Shown here piece by piece: positions 8,666 through 17,013 of a stretch of DNA of 64,000 bases. Every line of letters begins with the position of its first letter. Within the stretch, counting starts at the first letter, position 1. The notes below the pieces were generated by a model. The model had not been told where the DNA came from. It made no database searches and worked only from the letters and a program-made list of their open reading frames with translations. Made by a program: the position numbers and the translations under genes. Origin of the DNA: Streptococcus australis (GTDB lineage Bacteria > Bacillota > Bacilli > Lactobacillales > Streptococcaceae); assembly GCF_003943615.1 (NCBI RefSeq), contig NZ_RJPZ01000002.1, positions 124,001 through 188,000 on the forward strand. The letters run 5' to 3'.

Positions 8666-10402
8666 TTATTCAACCGTCTGTTGGATGGCATGCATCTGGG
8701 CATAAATGCCACCATAGGCAATTAAGTCTGCATGTTGCCCACGTTCGACAATACGTCCTTCTGATAGGACCAAGATCTGATCCGCATCTTGAATGGTCGA
8801 TAAGCGGTGGGCAATGATAAAGGTGGTCCGACCTTTCTGTAGGACTGCCATGGCCTGTTGAATAATCTCCTCTGTCTCCGTATCAATGTGGGAGGTCGCT
8901 TCATCCAGAATCAAAATTTTCGGATTCATATAGAGGGTTCGAGCAAAGGAAATCAATTGACGCTCCCCACTTGAGAAGGCGGAGCCCTTTTCAACCACTG
9001 GATGGTCGATTCCCTTTTCCAGCCTTTCTATCATAGGTAGGGCACCGACTTGTTTTAGAACATCCAAGACGCGATCACGATCGATATCTATTTGACTCAT
9101 GGCCACATTGCTAGCAATAGTCCCAGAGAAAAGATAGGGATCCTGTAAGACAATTCCCATGTGGGACCGCAGACTCTCTCTAGAGAAATGGCGAATGTCC
9201 TGGCCGTCGATCCGAATCTCTCCCTCCTGCGGATCATAAAAACGATAAAGCAAGTTCATGATAGAGGATTTGCCCGAACCTGTATGACCCACAAGGGCGA
9301 TGGTTTCCCCGGGACTAGCCTGAAAAGCAATATCCCTTAGGACTGGCTTGCCCTCTTCATAGGCAAAAGTGACTTGATCAAACTCCACAGCCGCCTTGTC
9401 AATTTTGATCTCTGCTCTTGTATCTGCCTCTATCTTTTCATCTAGGAAAGTCAAGACCCGCTGTCCTGTTTCCAGAGAGCGTCTAATATCCGGAAGACGA
9501 CGAATCAAGTTGGCCATGAGATCAAAAAGCTGAATGACATAATTGAGATTGATAAACAAGAAACCAGCAGTCATCCCCAAATTTCCCCCAAGATAGGATA
9601 GACCTGCAATGGTTAATATTCCTGCAATGACGATGTATTTCAAGAATTCTGTCAGGGTCCAAGAGGCAATGGAGTCTGCTAAAACTAGACGATCATTGGC
9701 CACGGTCATCTTCTCTGTCGTTTGGTCAAACTCATCAATCACGCGCTCTTCTTGTCCATAGAGTTGGATCATACTAGCTCCATGAAGCAGTTCATTTACC
9801 TGGGTATTAATCTCACTTCTGGAATCAAAAAAGTCTTTCATAGGCTTGTCTGTCATATGCTTATACAAGGACTGAATCCCGTAAAAGATAGGAAAAATCA
9901 AGCATAAGAGGAGACCCATTATGGGATTGATATAAAAGAGAACCCCCATGATAAAGGAGAAACGCATCAAATGAATCACCAAATACATACAGGAATTATA
10001 AAATTGGGTCCGTAAGGTCTCTGTATCATTCACAATGCGGGTTGCAATTTTCCCTGCTGGCTTATCATCAAAGTAGGAAATCGGTAGTTGCTGCATCACG
10101 AGGAAGGCTTGGTCTCGTAGCTGCGCAGTTACCTTATTGCCTCCATGAATCAAAACCCTATTTCCTATATAACTGACGATCTGGCCCACTGCCAAAACAA
10201 TCAGATAGAGCCCCCCCATAGGATAGAGTGCTCCTAACTCTCCTCCCTGACTCAAGGCTGTCAAGGGACCATCAATCATCTTTTGCAGAATAAACGGAGA
10301 CAGATCTGACAAAATCGTTGCCAGCAAAAGACAGATGAAACCAAGCCCAAAAATACCAGGAAAAAGCGATAGTTTTTGTAATAGTCGTTTTAAAATACCC
10401 AT
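8666..10402 (-). CDS. ABC exporter half-transporter, BmrD/LmrD-like subunit
   Basis: A 578-residue TMD-NBD half-exporter: six membrane segments in residues 1-310, then an ATPase domain. Walker A is GHTGSGKSS, Q-loop follows, Walker B is ILILDEATSH with a catalytic Glu, and the H-loop is IIAHRLS. The ABC signature is SSGER rather than LSGGQ. It pairs with the upstream half-transporter, whose Walker B carries Asp in place of Glu, so one of the two composite ATP sites is degenerate, as in heterodimeric multidrug exporters of the LmrCD/BmrCD type. I chose the ATG at 10402 (MGILKRLLQKL), two bases after the upstream stop, with AAGGAG inside the end of the previous gene. Confidence 0.88.
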   Translation of the reverse strand: MGILKRLLQKLSLFPGIFGLGFICLLLATILSDLSPFILQKMIDGPLTALSQGGELGALYPMGGLYLIVLAVGQIVSYIGNRVLIHGGNKVTAQLRDQAFLVMQQLPISYFDDKPAGKIATRIVNDTETLRTQFYNSCMYLVIHLMRFSFIMGVLFYINPIMGLLLCLIFPIFYGIQSLYKHMTDKPMKDFFDSRSEINTQVNELLHGASMIQLYGQEERVIDEFDQTTEKMTVANDRLVLADSIASWTLTEFLKYIVIAGILTIAGLSYLGGNLGMTAGFLFINLNYVIQLFDLMANLIRRLPDIRRSLETGQRVLTFLDEKIEADTRAEIKIDKAAVEFDQVTFAYEEGKPVLRDIAFQASPGETIALVGHTGSGKSSIMNLLYRFYDPQEGEIRIDGQDIRHFSRESLRSHMGIVLQDPYLFSGTIASNVAMSQIDIDRDRVLDVLKQVGALPMIERLEKGIDHPVVEKGSAFSSGERQLISFARTLYMNPKILILDEATSHIDTETEEIIQQAMAVLQKGRTTFIIAHRLSTIQDADQILVLSEGRIVERGQHADLIAYGGIYAQMHAIQQTVE

Positions 10403-10403
10403 C

Positions 10404-12128
10404 TTATTCTCCTTCCTGTCTTTGTTGCCGTTGGTATTGTTCATAATACCAACCTTCTTGAGCCAGTAAATCACTAGCTGTTCCTTCTTCCACAATCCGT
10501 CCTTGATCTAAAACAAGGATCCAATCCGCCTGATGGACAGCTGAGAGTCTGTGAGAGACAATCAAGGTTGTCTTTCCTTGTCGCTCTTTTTGAATCGTTT
10601 CGATAATGGCCTGTTCCGTCTTGGCATCTACTGCGGATAAGGAATCATCCAAGAGGAGCAACTGGGCATCACGTAAAAAGGCACGTGCCAGAGAAATCCG
10701 CTGCTTCTGTCCTCCCGATACGGATACTCCCTTTTCTCCAATCAGAGTGTCCAGACCATCCGACATCCGTTCTAAATCATCTGCGAAGGCTGCCTGAGCG
10801 ATCGCATCCATGATGTCCTCTTGACTAGCTCCCTTCTTACCAAGGGAAATATTTTCTAGAATAGACTTAGAAAATAGAATGTGTTCCTGAGAGACGTAAC
10901 CAATTTTTTCTTCAATAGAACGTCTCACGTAACGAGCAACAGCTTGCCCATTGATGGTAAAGGTCCCTTGTCCAAGTGGGTATTGCCGTAGGAATTGACG
11001 GACCAAGCTTGTCTTTCCGGCTCCTGTCCGGCCCACAATCCCGATGGTTTGCCCTTTTTTAAACCGCAAAGAAATCTGCGAAAGGCTCTCCTTCTCCGCC
11101 ATGGGATAGGTAAAAGAATAGTCGTCAAAAACCACCTCATCAAGTTCCTCTAGCCAGTCTTCACCATCCCTTTCCAAGTCATCATCCTCTTCGACCAATT
11201 CTGACAATTTTTTATGGGAGGTCTTGGCGGTTTGATAGACCAGGATAAAATCGGCTAGCATCCACATCGGCTCAATCAAGGCTACTAGATACAATTCCAG
11301 GCCTAGTAGTTGACCCAAGCTAATCTGTCCAGTTTTCAAGAAGTGACCCCCACAGACCAAAAGAAGGACAGTAGAAACCCCAATAAAGAAGAGGGCAAAG
11401 GGACCAAAGGCATTTTGAATAGAGGCAATCTTATCCCCGGTCTTAGCCAAACTTTCTGTCCGTTCTTGAAATTGTCGAACTTGACGCTCCTTTCGGCTAT
11501 AGGCCCGCATGACCCGAATTCCTTCGATAGATTCTAAAACTTCATCATTCAAGTGGGCCACCGCATCACGGTTTTCATCCACATAGATTTCTTCCTTTTT
11601 CCCTAAGAGATAGGTTGATAAAACCAGAAAACTCATTGGAATGAAAGAAATCAGACTCAACTGCCAGGATATCAAAAACATAGCTGGAATGATAAAGAGA
11701 AACAAACCTCCCCCATAAAGGACAATTAGCATCCCATAGCCAACCATCCCCATCATTCCGTCTACATCAGTGGTAAAACGAGTCAAGATATCCCCTGAAC
11801 GAAACTTTTCATAGAAGGGGCGCCTCATGGCTACGAGCTTGCGAAAAGCTTGACCCTGTATTTTGGCCTTGTAATGGACCGAAGCTTGAAACAGCTTCAA
11901 ATGCCAGTAGTAGGCGGAAATGTAATTTAAAAAAGTGGCTCCTAACAAGAGACCAATATCTCTTGCAAAACTTGACTGGGTCAAGGTCTGCTTACTCAGC
12001 TGGTCGACCAGTCGTTGAATGACTTGAGTCGGTATTAAAATCGTATAATCATAAATCACTAGGACCACAGCGATACTGAGATACAGCCACTTATGTTCCC
12101 AGATGTACTTCCATAAGGCTCCTATCAT
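10404..12128 (-). CDS. ABC exporter half-transporter, BmrC/LmrC-like subunit
   Basis: A 574-residue half-exporter starting MIGALWKYIWEHKWLYL after a GGGGAGAAG SD. Membrane segments occupy residues 15-300; the ATPase domain has Walker A GRTGAGKTS, signature VSGGQKQR, and Walker B LLLLDDSLS where Asp replaces the catalytic Glu. Together with the following gene it should form a heterodimeric drug or peptide exporter. The transcript starts about 270 bases upstream and contains a leader peptide gene and two tandem terminators, an arrangement that resembles ribosome-mediated attenuation of Bacillus bmrCD by bmrB. Substrate is unknown. Confidence 0.88.
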   Translation of the reverse strand: MIGALWKYIWEHKWLYLSIAVVLVIYDYTILIPTQVIQRLVDQLSKQTLTQSSFARDIGLLLGATFLNYISAYYWHLKLFQASVHYKAKIQGQAFRKLVAMRRPFYEKFRSGDILTRFTTDVDGMMGMVGYGMLIVLYGGGLFLFIIPAMFLISWQLSLISFIPMSFLVLSTYLLGKKEEIYVDENRDAVAHLNDEVLESIEGIRVMRAYSRKERQVRQFQERTESLAKTGDKIASIQNAFGPFALFFIGVSTVLLLVCGGHFLKTGQISLGQLLGLELYLVALIEPMWMLADFILVYQTAKTSHKKLSELVEEDDDLERDGEDWLEELDEVVFDDYSFTYPMAEKESLSQISLRFKKGQTIGIVGRTGAGKTSLVRQFLRQYPLGQGTFTINGQAVARYVRRSIEEKIGYVSQEHILFSKSILENISLGKKGASQEDIMDAIAQAAFADDLERMSDGLDTLIGEKGVSVSGGQKQRISLARAFLRDAQLLLLDDSLSAVDAKTEQAIIETIQKERQGKTTLIVSHRLSAVHQADWILVLDQGRIVEEGTASDLLAQEGWYYEQYQRQQRQEGE

Positions 12129-12153
12129 CTTCTCCCCTTTCAATTTGGCACAG

Positions 12154-12200
12154 AAAAAACCCAAGCAAGGAGCTGAGAGCGTGCTCAGTCCACACTTGGG
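12154..12200 (-). terminator. Second leader terminator upstream of the exporter
   Basis: Minus strand: CCCAAG (12195-12200), a long loop containing an inner CTGAG/CTCAG stem, then CTTGGG followed by TTTTTT. It ends about 25 bases before the exporter start codon, so it must be bypassed for expression. Its CCCAAG arm can also pair with the 3' arm of the first terminator. Confidence 0.75.
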
Positions 12201-12250
12201 CCTTCTGATGCCTATCACCAATTCAGTTAAGGCAGGCAAAAATGCATACA

Positions 12251-12284
12251 AAAAACCCAAGACAGACTCCTCCACCTTGGGTTT
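12251..12284 (-). terminator. First leader terminator upstream of the exporter
   Basis: Minus-strand perfect stem AAACCCAAG / CTTGGGTTT with a T run, beginning about 10 bases after the stop of the 23-codon leader ORF. Its loop GTGGAGGAG is complementary, with one G-T pair, to CTTCTCC inside the leader ORF. Confidence 0.8.
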
Positions 12285-12294
12285 CATTCATTTT

Positions 12295-12366
12295 TTAAAT
12301 CGAACTCAACTGAGATTGGAGAAGTTGTGTATTTAATTGTGTCATCAAAACATTTCCTTTGTTCAT
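12295..12366 (-). CDS. Leader peptide of the BmrCD-like exporter operon
   Basis: A 23-codon ORF beginning MNKGNVLMTQ and rich in Gln, Leu and Ser. A strong SD (GAAAGGAG) lies 9 bases before the ATG, and a promoter lies 32 bases upstream of it. The ORF ends just before two tandem terminators that precede the exporter genes. This layout fits ribosome-mediated transcription attenuation: slowed translation by antibiotics would change leader folding and let polymerase through. Function is inferred from layout; no peptide similarity to BmrB was established. Confidence 0.6.
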   Translation of the reverse strand: MNKGNVLMTQLNTQLLQSQLSSI

Positions 12367-12397
12367 GATGGTTTTCTCCTTTCTCTTTGTTGCTATA

Positions 12398-12426
12398 ACT
12401 TTACCACTTATTTCCATGCTTGTCAA
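12398..12426 (-). promoter_or_regulatory. Promoter of the exporter leader
   Basis: Minus-strand TTGACA (12421-12426), 17-base spacer, TAAAGT (12398-12403). Transcription would start just ahead of the leader peptide SD. Confidence 0.7.
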
Positions 12427-12446
12427 CGTTTTTTTGAAAATTGTTG

Positions 12447-12470
12447 AAAAAGAGTCTACCAATAGACTCC
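12447..12470 (-). terminator. Orphan terminator-like hairpin between tRNA-Thr and exporter promoter
   Basis: Minus-strand GAGTCTA-TTGG-TAGACTC followed by TTTTT. It lies after the tRNA's own terminator and before the exporter promoter, so it insulates the leader from tRNA read-through. Confidence 0.65.
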
Positions 12471-12489
12471 CTGTTAGAAGATAGGACAC

Positions 12490-12521
12490 AAAAAAGAAGC
12501 CTAAATCCTCTCTAAGCTTCT
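12490..12521 (-). terminator. Terminator of tRNA-Thr
   Basis: Minus-strand GAAGCTTA / TAGGCTTC stem (with a G-T pair) followed by TTTTTT, 12 bases after the tRNA 3' end. Confidence 0.7.
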
Positions 12522-12532
12522 CTCTTCTACTA

Positions 12533-12605
12533 TGCTAGTTGCCGGGATTGAACCGGCGACCTCATCCTTACCATGGATGCGCTCTACCGACTGAGCTAAA
12601 CCAGC
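12533..12605 (-). tRNA. tRNA-Thr (anticodon GGT)
   Basis: The 73-base cloverleaf is complete: acceptor GCTGGTT/AACTAGC, D-stem GCTC/GAGC, anticodon stem CATCC/GGATG with loop ATGGTAA (U33 then anticodon GGT), T-stem GCCGG/CCGGC with TTCAATC loop, discriminator A. It reads ACC/ACU threonine codons. CCA is not encoded and must be added after transcription. Confidence 0.95.
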
Positions 12606-12655
12606 AGTACCTATCTACTATATCATGGAGATAGGCCTTTTGTCAATATCCTGAC

Positions 12656-13225
12656 TCATTTTTCTGCCAAATATTCTTCCTTCGTGAGGACATAATGGAC
12701 TCTCGTCACCATTCGCCCTTTTTCATGCGGGTCTAGCATCGCATAAGCTTCTTCGTGGGAAAATTGCATCCCTGCTTTGGCCATCACCCGTCCAGAAGCT
12801 GGGTTTTCCTTATCATGAACGGCAATGAGCTTGTTCATCCCTAACTGTTCAAAAGCTAGAGCAATCACTGTCTTGGTAGCTTCTGTCGCAAGACCTTGGT
12901 TCCAATAGTCTTTATTCAGAACATAGCCGATACTCCCCTTCTTCAGAGAAAGATCCAAATCCAGTAAATCAATCGTCCCGATAAATTTTCCATTTTCTTT
13001 GAGCTCGATCCCCCATCTTCCAAGTGGGCTAGCTAGGTAAAAGAGGGCGATGTTATTCCGCGTCTCTTCAAGACTGTGATTGGTTGTAAAAGTATAGCGC
13101 GTAACGGCTTCATCAGAAGCGTATTCAAACATAGCCGGTGCATCCTCAAGAGTAACCGGACGCAAACGTAAACGCTCTGTTTCCATTTCACGATAAGCCG
13201 CTAACTTCACATATAAATTTTCCAT
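12656..13225 (-). CDS. GNAT acetyltransferase, RimJ/RimL type
   Basis: A 189-residue acetyl-CoA dependent N-acetyltransferase. The N-terminal ETERLRLRPVTLEDAPAMFEY block and the acetyl-CoA loop NQGLATEAT near residue 113 match the RimJ/RimL group, whose members acetylate protein N-termini or small molecules. GMQFSHEE near 150 is the usual late strand. The gene is single, between tRNA-Thr and the divergently read ald. Substrate cannot be predicted. Confidence 0.85.
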   Translation of the reverse strand: MENLYVKLAAYREMETERLRLRPVTLEDAPAMFEYASDEAVTRYTFTTNHSLEETRNNIALFYLASPLGRWGIELKENGKFIGTIDLLDLDLSLKKGSIGYVLNKDYWNQGLATEATKTVIALAFEQLGMNKLIAVHDKENPASGRVMAKAGMQFSHEEAYAMLDPHEKGRMVTRVHYVLTKEEYLAEK

Positions 13226-13291
13226 TTAACACTCCTTCATTAGGGATTAGTTTAGCAGAAAACATAAAGGAAGGCAATCTAAAATTTTTTC

Positions 13292-13320
13292 TTGATTTTT
13301 AACTAGCTTTTATATAAAAT
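13292..13320 (+). promoter_or_regulatory. Promoter for ald
   Basis: TTGATT (13292-13297), 17-base spacer, TAAAAT (13315-13320). It lies about 110 bases before the ald ATG, leaving a leader that contains a terminator-like hairpin. Confidence 0.55.
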
Positions 13321-13355
13321 AAAACCATTCGGTTAGAAAATTGGGATGAGGAGTG

Positions 13356-13402
13356 AAAAGGTCATTGAGTTAGGAGAGCAATCTCACACCAATGGCCTTT
13401 TT
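13356..13402 (+). terminator. Terminator-like hairpin in the ald leader (possible attenuator)
   Basis: AAAAGGTCATTG (13356-13367) pairs over 12 bases (one T-G) with CAATGGCCTTTT (13390-13401), and the 3' arm runs into a T tract. It lies between the promoter and the ald SD, where a terminator would shut the gene off unless bypassed. Confidence 0.55.
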
Positions 13403-13432
13403 ACACCTATATCTAAGCAAGGAGAAATAATC

Positions 13433-14545
13433 ATGTTAATCGGTATTCCAAAAGAAATTAAGAACAATGAAAATCGTGTCGGTTTGACACCAGCTGGCGT
13501 ACACAGCTTGGTAGGCAAAGGTCACCAGGTTTTGGTAGAAACCAATGCTGGACTCGGTTCTGGCTTTGCTGATGAAGATTACGTTAAACAAGGGGCCACT
13601 ATCGTTGCGACTGCTGCAGAGGCTTGGGCAGCTGAATTGGTCGTTAAAGTAAAGGAACCACTCGCTGAAGAATACGGCTTCCTTCGTGAAGACCTCTTGC
13701 TCTTCACTTACTTGCACATGGCTGCTGCTCCTGAATTAGCAGATGCTATGGTCGCTGCTAAGACAACGGGGGTAGCCTACGAAACCGTGCGAGATCTTGA
13801 AGGACAATTACCACTCTTGGTCCCAATGAGTGAGGTTGCTGGACGGATGGCCGTGCAAATCGGGGCTCATTTCCTGACCAAACAAGAAGGAGGATCAGGC
13901 GTCCTCCTAGGTGGAGTACCTGGTGTTCCTAAAGGAAAAGTCACCATCATTGGTGGTGGGGTTGTTGGAACCCATGCTGCTCGTATCGCTCTTGGACTCG
14001 GTGCCCAAGTCACCATCTTGGATATCAGTGCCAAACGTTTGTCTGTACTGGAAGATGTCTTCGGTCACCAAATCCAAACCCTCATGTCCAACCCATTTAA
14101 CATTGAAGCCAGCGTCCGTGATGCCGATGTTGTCATCGGGGCTGTCTTGATTCCTGGTGCAAAAGCTCCTAAATTAGTGACGGACGATATGGTCAAACAA
14201 ATGCGTCCAGGTTCTGTCATCGTCGATGTTGCAGTTGACCAAGGTGGAGTTATTGAGACAGCAGACCGTGTGACAACGCATACGGAGCCTGTTTACGAAA
14301 AACATGGCGTGCTCCACTATGCCGTTGCCAATATTCCAGGTGCTGTCGCTCGCACTTCTACCATCGCCCTTACCAACGTAACCCTTCCTTATGTGGAAGC
14401 TTTAGCTGAAAAAGGTTTCCATAAGGCTATCGCCCTTGATGAAGGCTTACGCCAAGGGGTTACTACTTATCAAGGCCACATCACTAGCCAACCGGTTGCA
14501 GAAGGCCTAGAGCGCGACTTCACACCAATTGATGAATTGGTTTAA
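13433..14545 (+). CDS. ald: Alanine dehydrogenase
   Basis: A 370-residue NAD-dependent enzyme converting L-alanine to pyruvate and ammonia. It starts [20 protein letters not shown] after AAGGAG; the K and R of this block and VKVKEP and [10 protein letters not shown] line the substrate site. [18 protein letters not shown] is the Rossmann nucleotide-binding motif, and [10 protein letters not shown] and [16 protein letters not shown] complete the active site. Length equals the family's usual ~370. An in-frame ATG at 13346 would add 29 residues, but they overlap the attenuator-like hairpin and do not belong to the family. The gene is monocistronic, lies between a tRNA and a repeat element, and links alanine use with carbon and nitrogen metabolism. 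Confidence 0.96.
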   Translation: MLIGIPKEIKNNENRVGLTPAGVHSLVGKGHQVLVETNAGLGSGFADEDYVKQGATIVATAAEAWAAELVVKVKEPLAEEYGFLREDLLLFTYLHMAAAPELADAMVAAKTTGVAYETVRDLEGQLPLLVPMSEVAGRMAVQIGAHFLTKQEGGSGVLLGGVPGVPKGKVTIIGGGVVGTHAARIALGLGAQVTILDISAKRLSVLEDVFGHQIQTLMSNPFNIEASVRDADVVIGAVLIPGAKAPKLVTDDMVKQMRPGSVIVDVAVDQGGVIETADRVTTHTEPVYEKHGVLHYAVANIPGAVARTSTIALTNVTLPYVEALAEKGFHKAIALDEGLRQGVTTYQGHITSQPVAEGLERDFTPIDELV

Positions 14546-14560
14546 TTTCTAACATTCAAA

Positions 14561-14737
14561 AGAGGCTGGGACAAAAGTCCTAGCCTCTCAATTGTCTTTG
14601 GATTGTCGAGCAAGACGCAGTGGTTGAGTAGGCTCTACTACGCTGATTTCATGAGCTTTTACAGCCCTACTCAACTGTGCGGAGGTGGGACGACGAAAGC
14701 GAATTCTAACGAATTGCCGATTTCTGTCCCACTCTCT
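14561..14737 (+). repeat. Structured interspersed repeat, copy 1 (177 bp)
   Basis: Begins AGAGGCTGGGACAAAA and ends CTGTCCCACTCTCT, so its ends form imperfect terminal inverted repeats. The first 26 bases form an 11-bp hairpin GAGGCTGGGAC / GTCCTAGCCTC, and an inner stem GAGTAGG / CCTACTC spans the middle. The same element occurs at 42783, 56270 and (reversed) 63964. Here it sits between the convergent ald and phoH genes and may act as a bidirectional terminator. Confidence 0.9.
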
Positions 14738-14739
14738 TT

Positions 14740-15735
14740 TTATTCTGCTTCTTCTACATCCAGTTTTTCTTTTAATACTGGATTTGGGATGGGCTCATAA
14801 GCTCGGATAATCTCTGCTACTACCGGATGGCGGACGACATCCTTGGCAGAGAAATGCACGAAGTCAATTTGAGAAATGTTCTTCAACTTCTCCTGAGCAT
14901 CAATCAAGCCGGATTTGACATTTCGAGGAAGGTCGATCTGGCTGGTATCCCCATTAACAATCATCTTGGAGTTAAAACCAAGACGGGTCAAGAACATCTT
15001 CATCTGCATGATAGTGGTATTTTGCGCTTCATCGAGAATGACAAAGGCATCGTCCAAGGTACGACCCCGCATATAGGCCAAAGGGGCAATCTCGATAATT
15101 TCCCGTTCCATCATCCGAGTGGTCTGGTCTTTTCCTAAAATCTGGTAAAGAGCATCGTAGACTGGACGAAGATAAGGATCTACTTTTTCCTTGAGATCCC
15201 CCGGAAGGAAACCAAGGCTTTCTCCTGCTTCTACAGCTGGACGGGTCAAAATAATGCGCTTGACTTGACCACGCTTGAGGGCGGTCACGGCCAAGGTCAC
15301 CGCTAGGAAGGTTTTCCCGGTCCCCGCTGGTCCGATTCCAAATGTGACATCATGGTGCTTGACACTATCGACATAGATCTTTTGCCCCAGCGTTTTAACC
15401 CGAATGGGCTTGCCATAACTATCCTTAATAATCTCTTCTTCATATAGAGCGATGAACTTATCCAGCTCATTATTGCGGACCATTTGAATAGCCGTCACCA
15501 CATCCGGCGTTCCGATAGTCATACCACGGTTAACAAGAACCAAGAGGGCTTGGATAACCTGACGAACTTGCTCGCGGCTTTCTTCTTCCCCAATGATTTG
15601 GACGATTTCTGTCCGAGCATGAATAGTCACTCCAAATTCTTGCTCCATCAAACGCAAATGACGTTCATTGGATCCAAATAGGTGGAAGAGATCGTCTGGA
15701 TGACTTAATTGAATATCAATTGAATGTTCTTTCAA
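14740..15735 (-). CDS. phoH: PhoH-family ATPase
   Basis: A 331-residue cytosolic P-loop protein of the PhoH family, often linked to RNA metabolism alongside ybeY and era. Walker A is GPAGTGKTFLAV, Walker B is AFVILDEAQNTT, and LTRPAVEAGESLGFLPGDL is the family's core block. I placed the start at TTG 15735 (read as MKEHSIDIQLSHPDDLFHLF) because GAGAGG lies 8 bases upstream; the longer ORF has no SD and unrelated residues. It is last in the cvfB-yozE-phoH group. Confidence 0.9.
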   Translation of the reverse strand: MKEHSIDIQLSHPDDLFHLFGSNERHLRLMEQEFGVTIHARTEIVQIIGEEESREQVRQVIQALLVLVNRGMTIGTPDVVTAIQMVRNNELDKFIALYEEEIIKDSYGKPIRVKTLGQKIYVDSVKHHDVTFGIGPAGTGKTFLAVTLAVTALKRGQVKRIILTRPAVEAGESLGFLPGDLKEKVDPYLRPVYDALYQILGKDQTTRMMEREIIEIAPLAYMRGRTLDDAFVILDEAQNTTIMQMKMFLTRLGFNSKMIVNGDTSQIDLPRNVKSGLIDAQEKLKNISQIDFVHFSAKDVVRHPVVAEIIRAYEPIPNPVLKEKLDVEEAE

Positions 15736-15826
15736 ATAAAGAACCTCTCTATTTCTGTAAGTTTTCTCTATTATAACAAAGAGACCGAGAATTGACCATC
15801 CCCGGCCCATTTTGATTTTCTTGTGC

Positions 15827-16042
15827 TTAATGACCTAGGTATTCTTCCCAAATCGCGTCAAAATCTCCTAGATTAAAAGAGAAACTGGCATGCTCTTCCA
15901 GAAAGCGACTCACCTCATCAAAATCATCTGTATGTTTTGGAAAGGCAGACTCATGAAAAGCTAGATCTGCTAAAATGGCCTTGGGAGCATTGCTTTTGGG
16001 ATTGCGCTCTGTCATCAACCAAGTATAAAATGATTTCCTCAT
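15827..16042 (-). CDS. YozE family protein
   Basis: A 71-residue protein beginning [20 protein letters not shown], characteristic of the YozE/UPF0346 family, which folds as a SAM-like helical bundle. [20 protein letters not shown] and the [14 protein letters not shown] end are typical. No biochemical role is established. It lies 10 bases downstream of cvfB in an apparent operon with phoH. Confidence 0.9.
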   Translation of the reverse strand: MRKSFYTWLMTERNPKSNAPKAILADLAFHESAFPKHTDDFDEVSRFLEEHASFSFNLGDFDAIWEEYLGH

Positions 16043-16052
16043 AGGACTCCTC

Positions 16053-16907
16053 TTAGATTAATTCGGTTCCAAACTGGTCTTGCTTGATTTTTTTCGCCTT
16101 CATCAAGCCTCCCAAAGCTTTTTTGAACTGTCCTTTGGAAATCCCAAAGGTTGCCTTAATCTCTTCTGGAGAGGACTTGTCATTCAAGGTCATAAAGCCT
16201 CCATTGCCTTCCAAGTAGGCCAAAATCATCTGCGCATCGTTTTCCAGCATTTCAAACGAGCGTGGCTTCAGTGATAAGTTCAAGGTCCGATCCACTTCTC
16301 GGAAACCGATGACCCGAGCATCTAGGACTTGACCCAAACGGGGTTCTGCATACCGCTCACTTGGATGGATAAAGCCCAGCATATTGTTCTCAGGTAAGTA
16401 AACAAAGGTTCCTGAAAGCTTTAAGCGATAGACGATGGCTGGCCAGTTTTGGTTTTGCATATTGTTGTAGGCTGGACGAGCAATCCGTTGGAAGTCTTCT
16501 TGGTAAGCCAAGACACCCCAGATCCGGTCTTTTTTATCGACTTCCAGGCGAACAAAGAGTTTATCGCCTTTTTTCGGCCACAGATCCTTGATTTCTGGCA
16601 AAATATCCAGAGAGACGACAATCTCCTTGTCTGGTAGGCCCGTATCGACAAACACACCCAGGTCCTTGCGAACTTCAGTTACTGTCCCCCAGCCAAATTG
16701 ATCCTGACGAGCTGTGACTTCTAGAGTGGTCAAACGCAAACGTTGCTTCATATCCGTGTAGGCAAAGCCCTTGACAGATTCTCCAAGAGCATGATCTCCT
16801 TCAGCCTTGTCCAAGGCATAGGTCTGCCCATCCTTTTGGACAAAGTAAAAGCGGTCATTCTCATCCGTAACAAGGCCCACGATATCATGTGCGAGATTGG
16901 TATTCAT
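16053..16907 (-). CDS. cvfB: S1-domain RNA-binding virulence regulator CvfB
   Basis: A 284-residue protein with tandem S1-like RNA-binding modules: [20 protein letters not shown] then [16 protein letters not shown] (around residues 60-95), [20 protein letters not shown] (around 168-190), and a C-terminal winged-helix segment ([20 protein letters not shown]). CvfB affects virulence-gene expression in Staphylococcus and streptococci. Transcription from frr is blocked by a terminator, so it starts its own group with yozE and phoH. Confidence 0.9.
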   Translation of the reverse strand: MNTNLAHDIVGLVTDENDRFYFVQKDGQTYALDKAEGDHALGESVKGFAYTDMKQRLRLTTLEVTARQDQFGWGTVTEVRKDLGVFVDTGLPDKEIVVSLDILPEIKDLWPKKGDKLFVRLEVDKKDRIWGVLAYQEDFQRIARPAYNNMQNQNWPAIVYRLKLSGTFVYLPENNMLGFIHPSERYAEPRLGQVLDARVIGFREVDRTLNLSLKPRSFEMLENDAQMILAYLEGNGGFMTLNDKSSPEEIKATFGISKGQFKKALGGLMKAKKIKQDQFGTELI

Positions 16908-16950
16908 TTCTTCCTTCTTTCTGGCTAATGCTAATCAATAGCCTCTTAAT

Positions 16951-16992
16951 GGAAATAAAACTCAGCCAGCGGTGCCAACTGAGTTCATTTCC
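16951..16992 (-). terminator. Terminator after frr
   Basis: Minus-strand GGAAATGAACTCAG / CTGAGTTTTATTTCC inverted repeat, 20 bases after the frr stop; the 3' arm contains T-rich sequence. Confidence 0.65.
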
Positions 16993-17013
16993 TTTGTAAA
17001 CTGCTGGAAATGA

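Noticed and set aside
12103..12336. 77-codon plus-strand frame across the exporter leader
   Set aside because: No SD, low complexity, and it covers two terminators that act on the other strand.
13346..13432. Upstream in-frame ATG for ald
   Set aside because: It would add 29 residues not found in the family and cover the leader hairpin; AAGGAG clearly marks the ATG at 13433.
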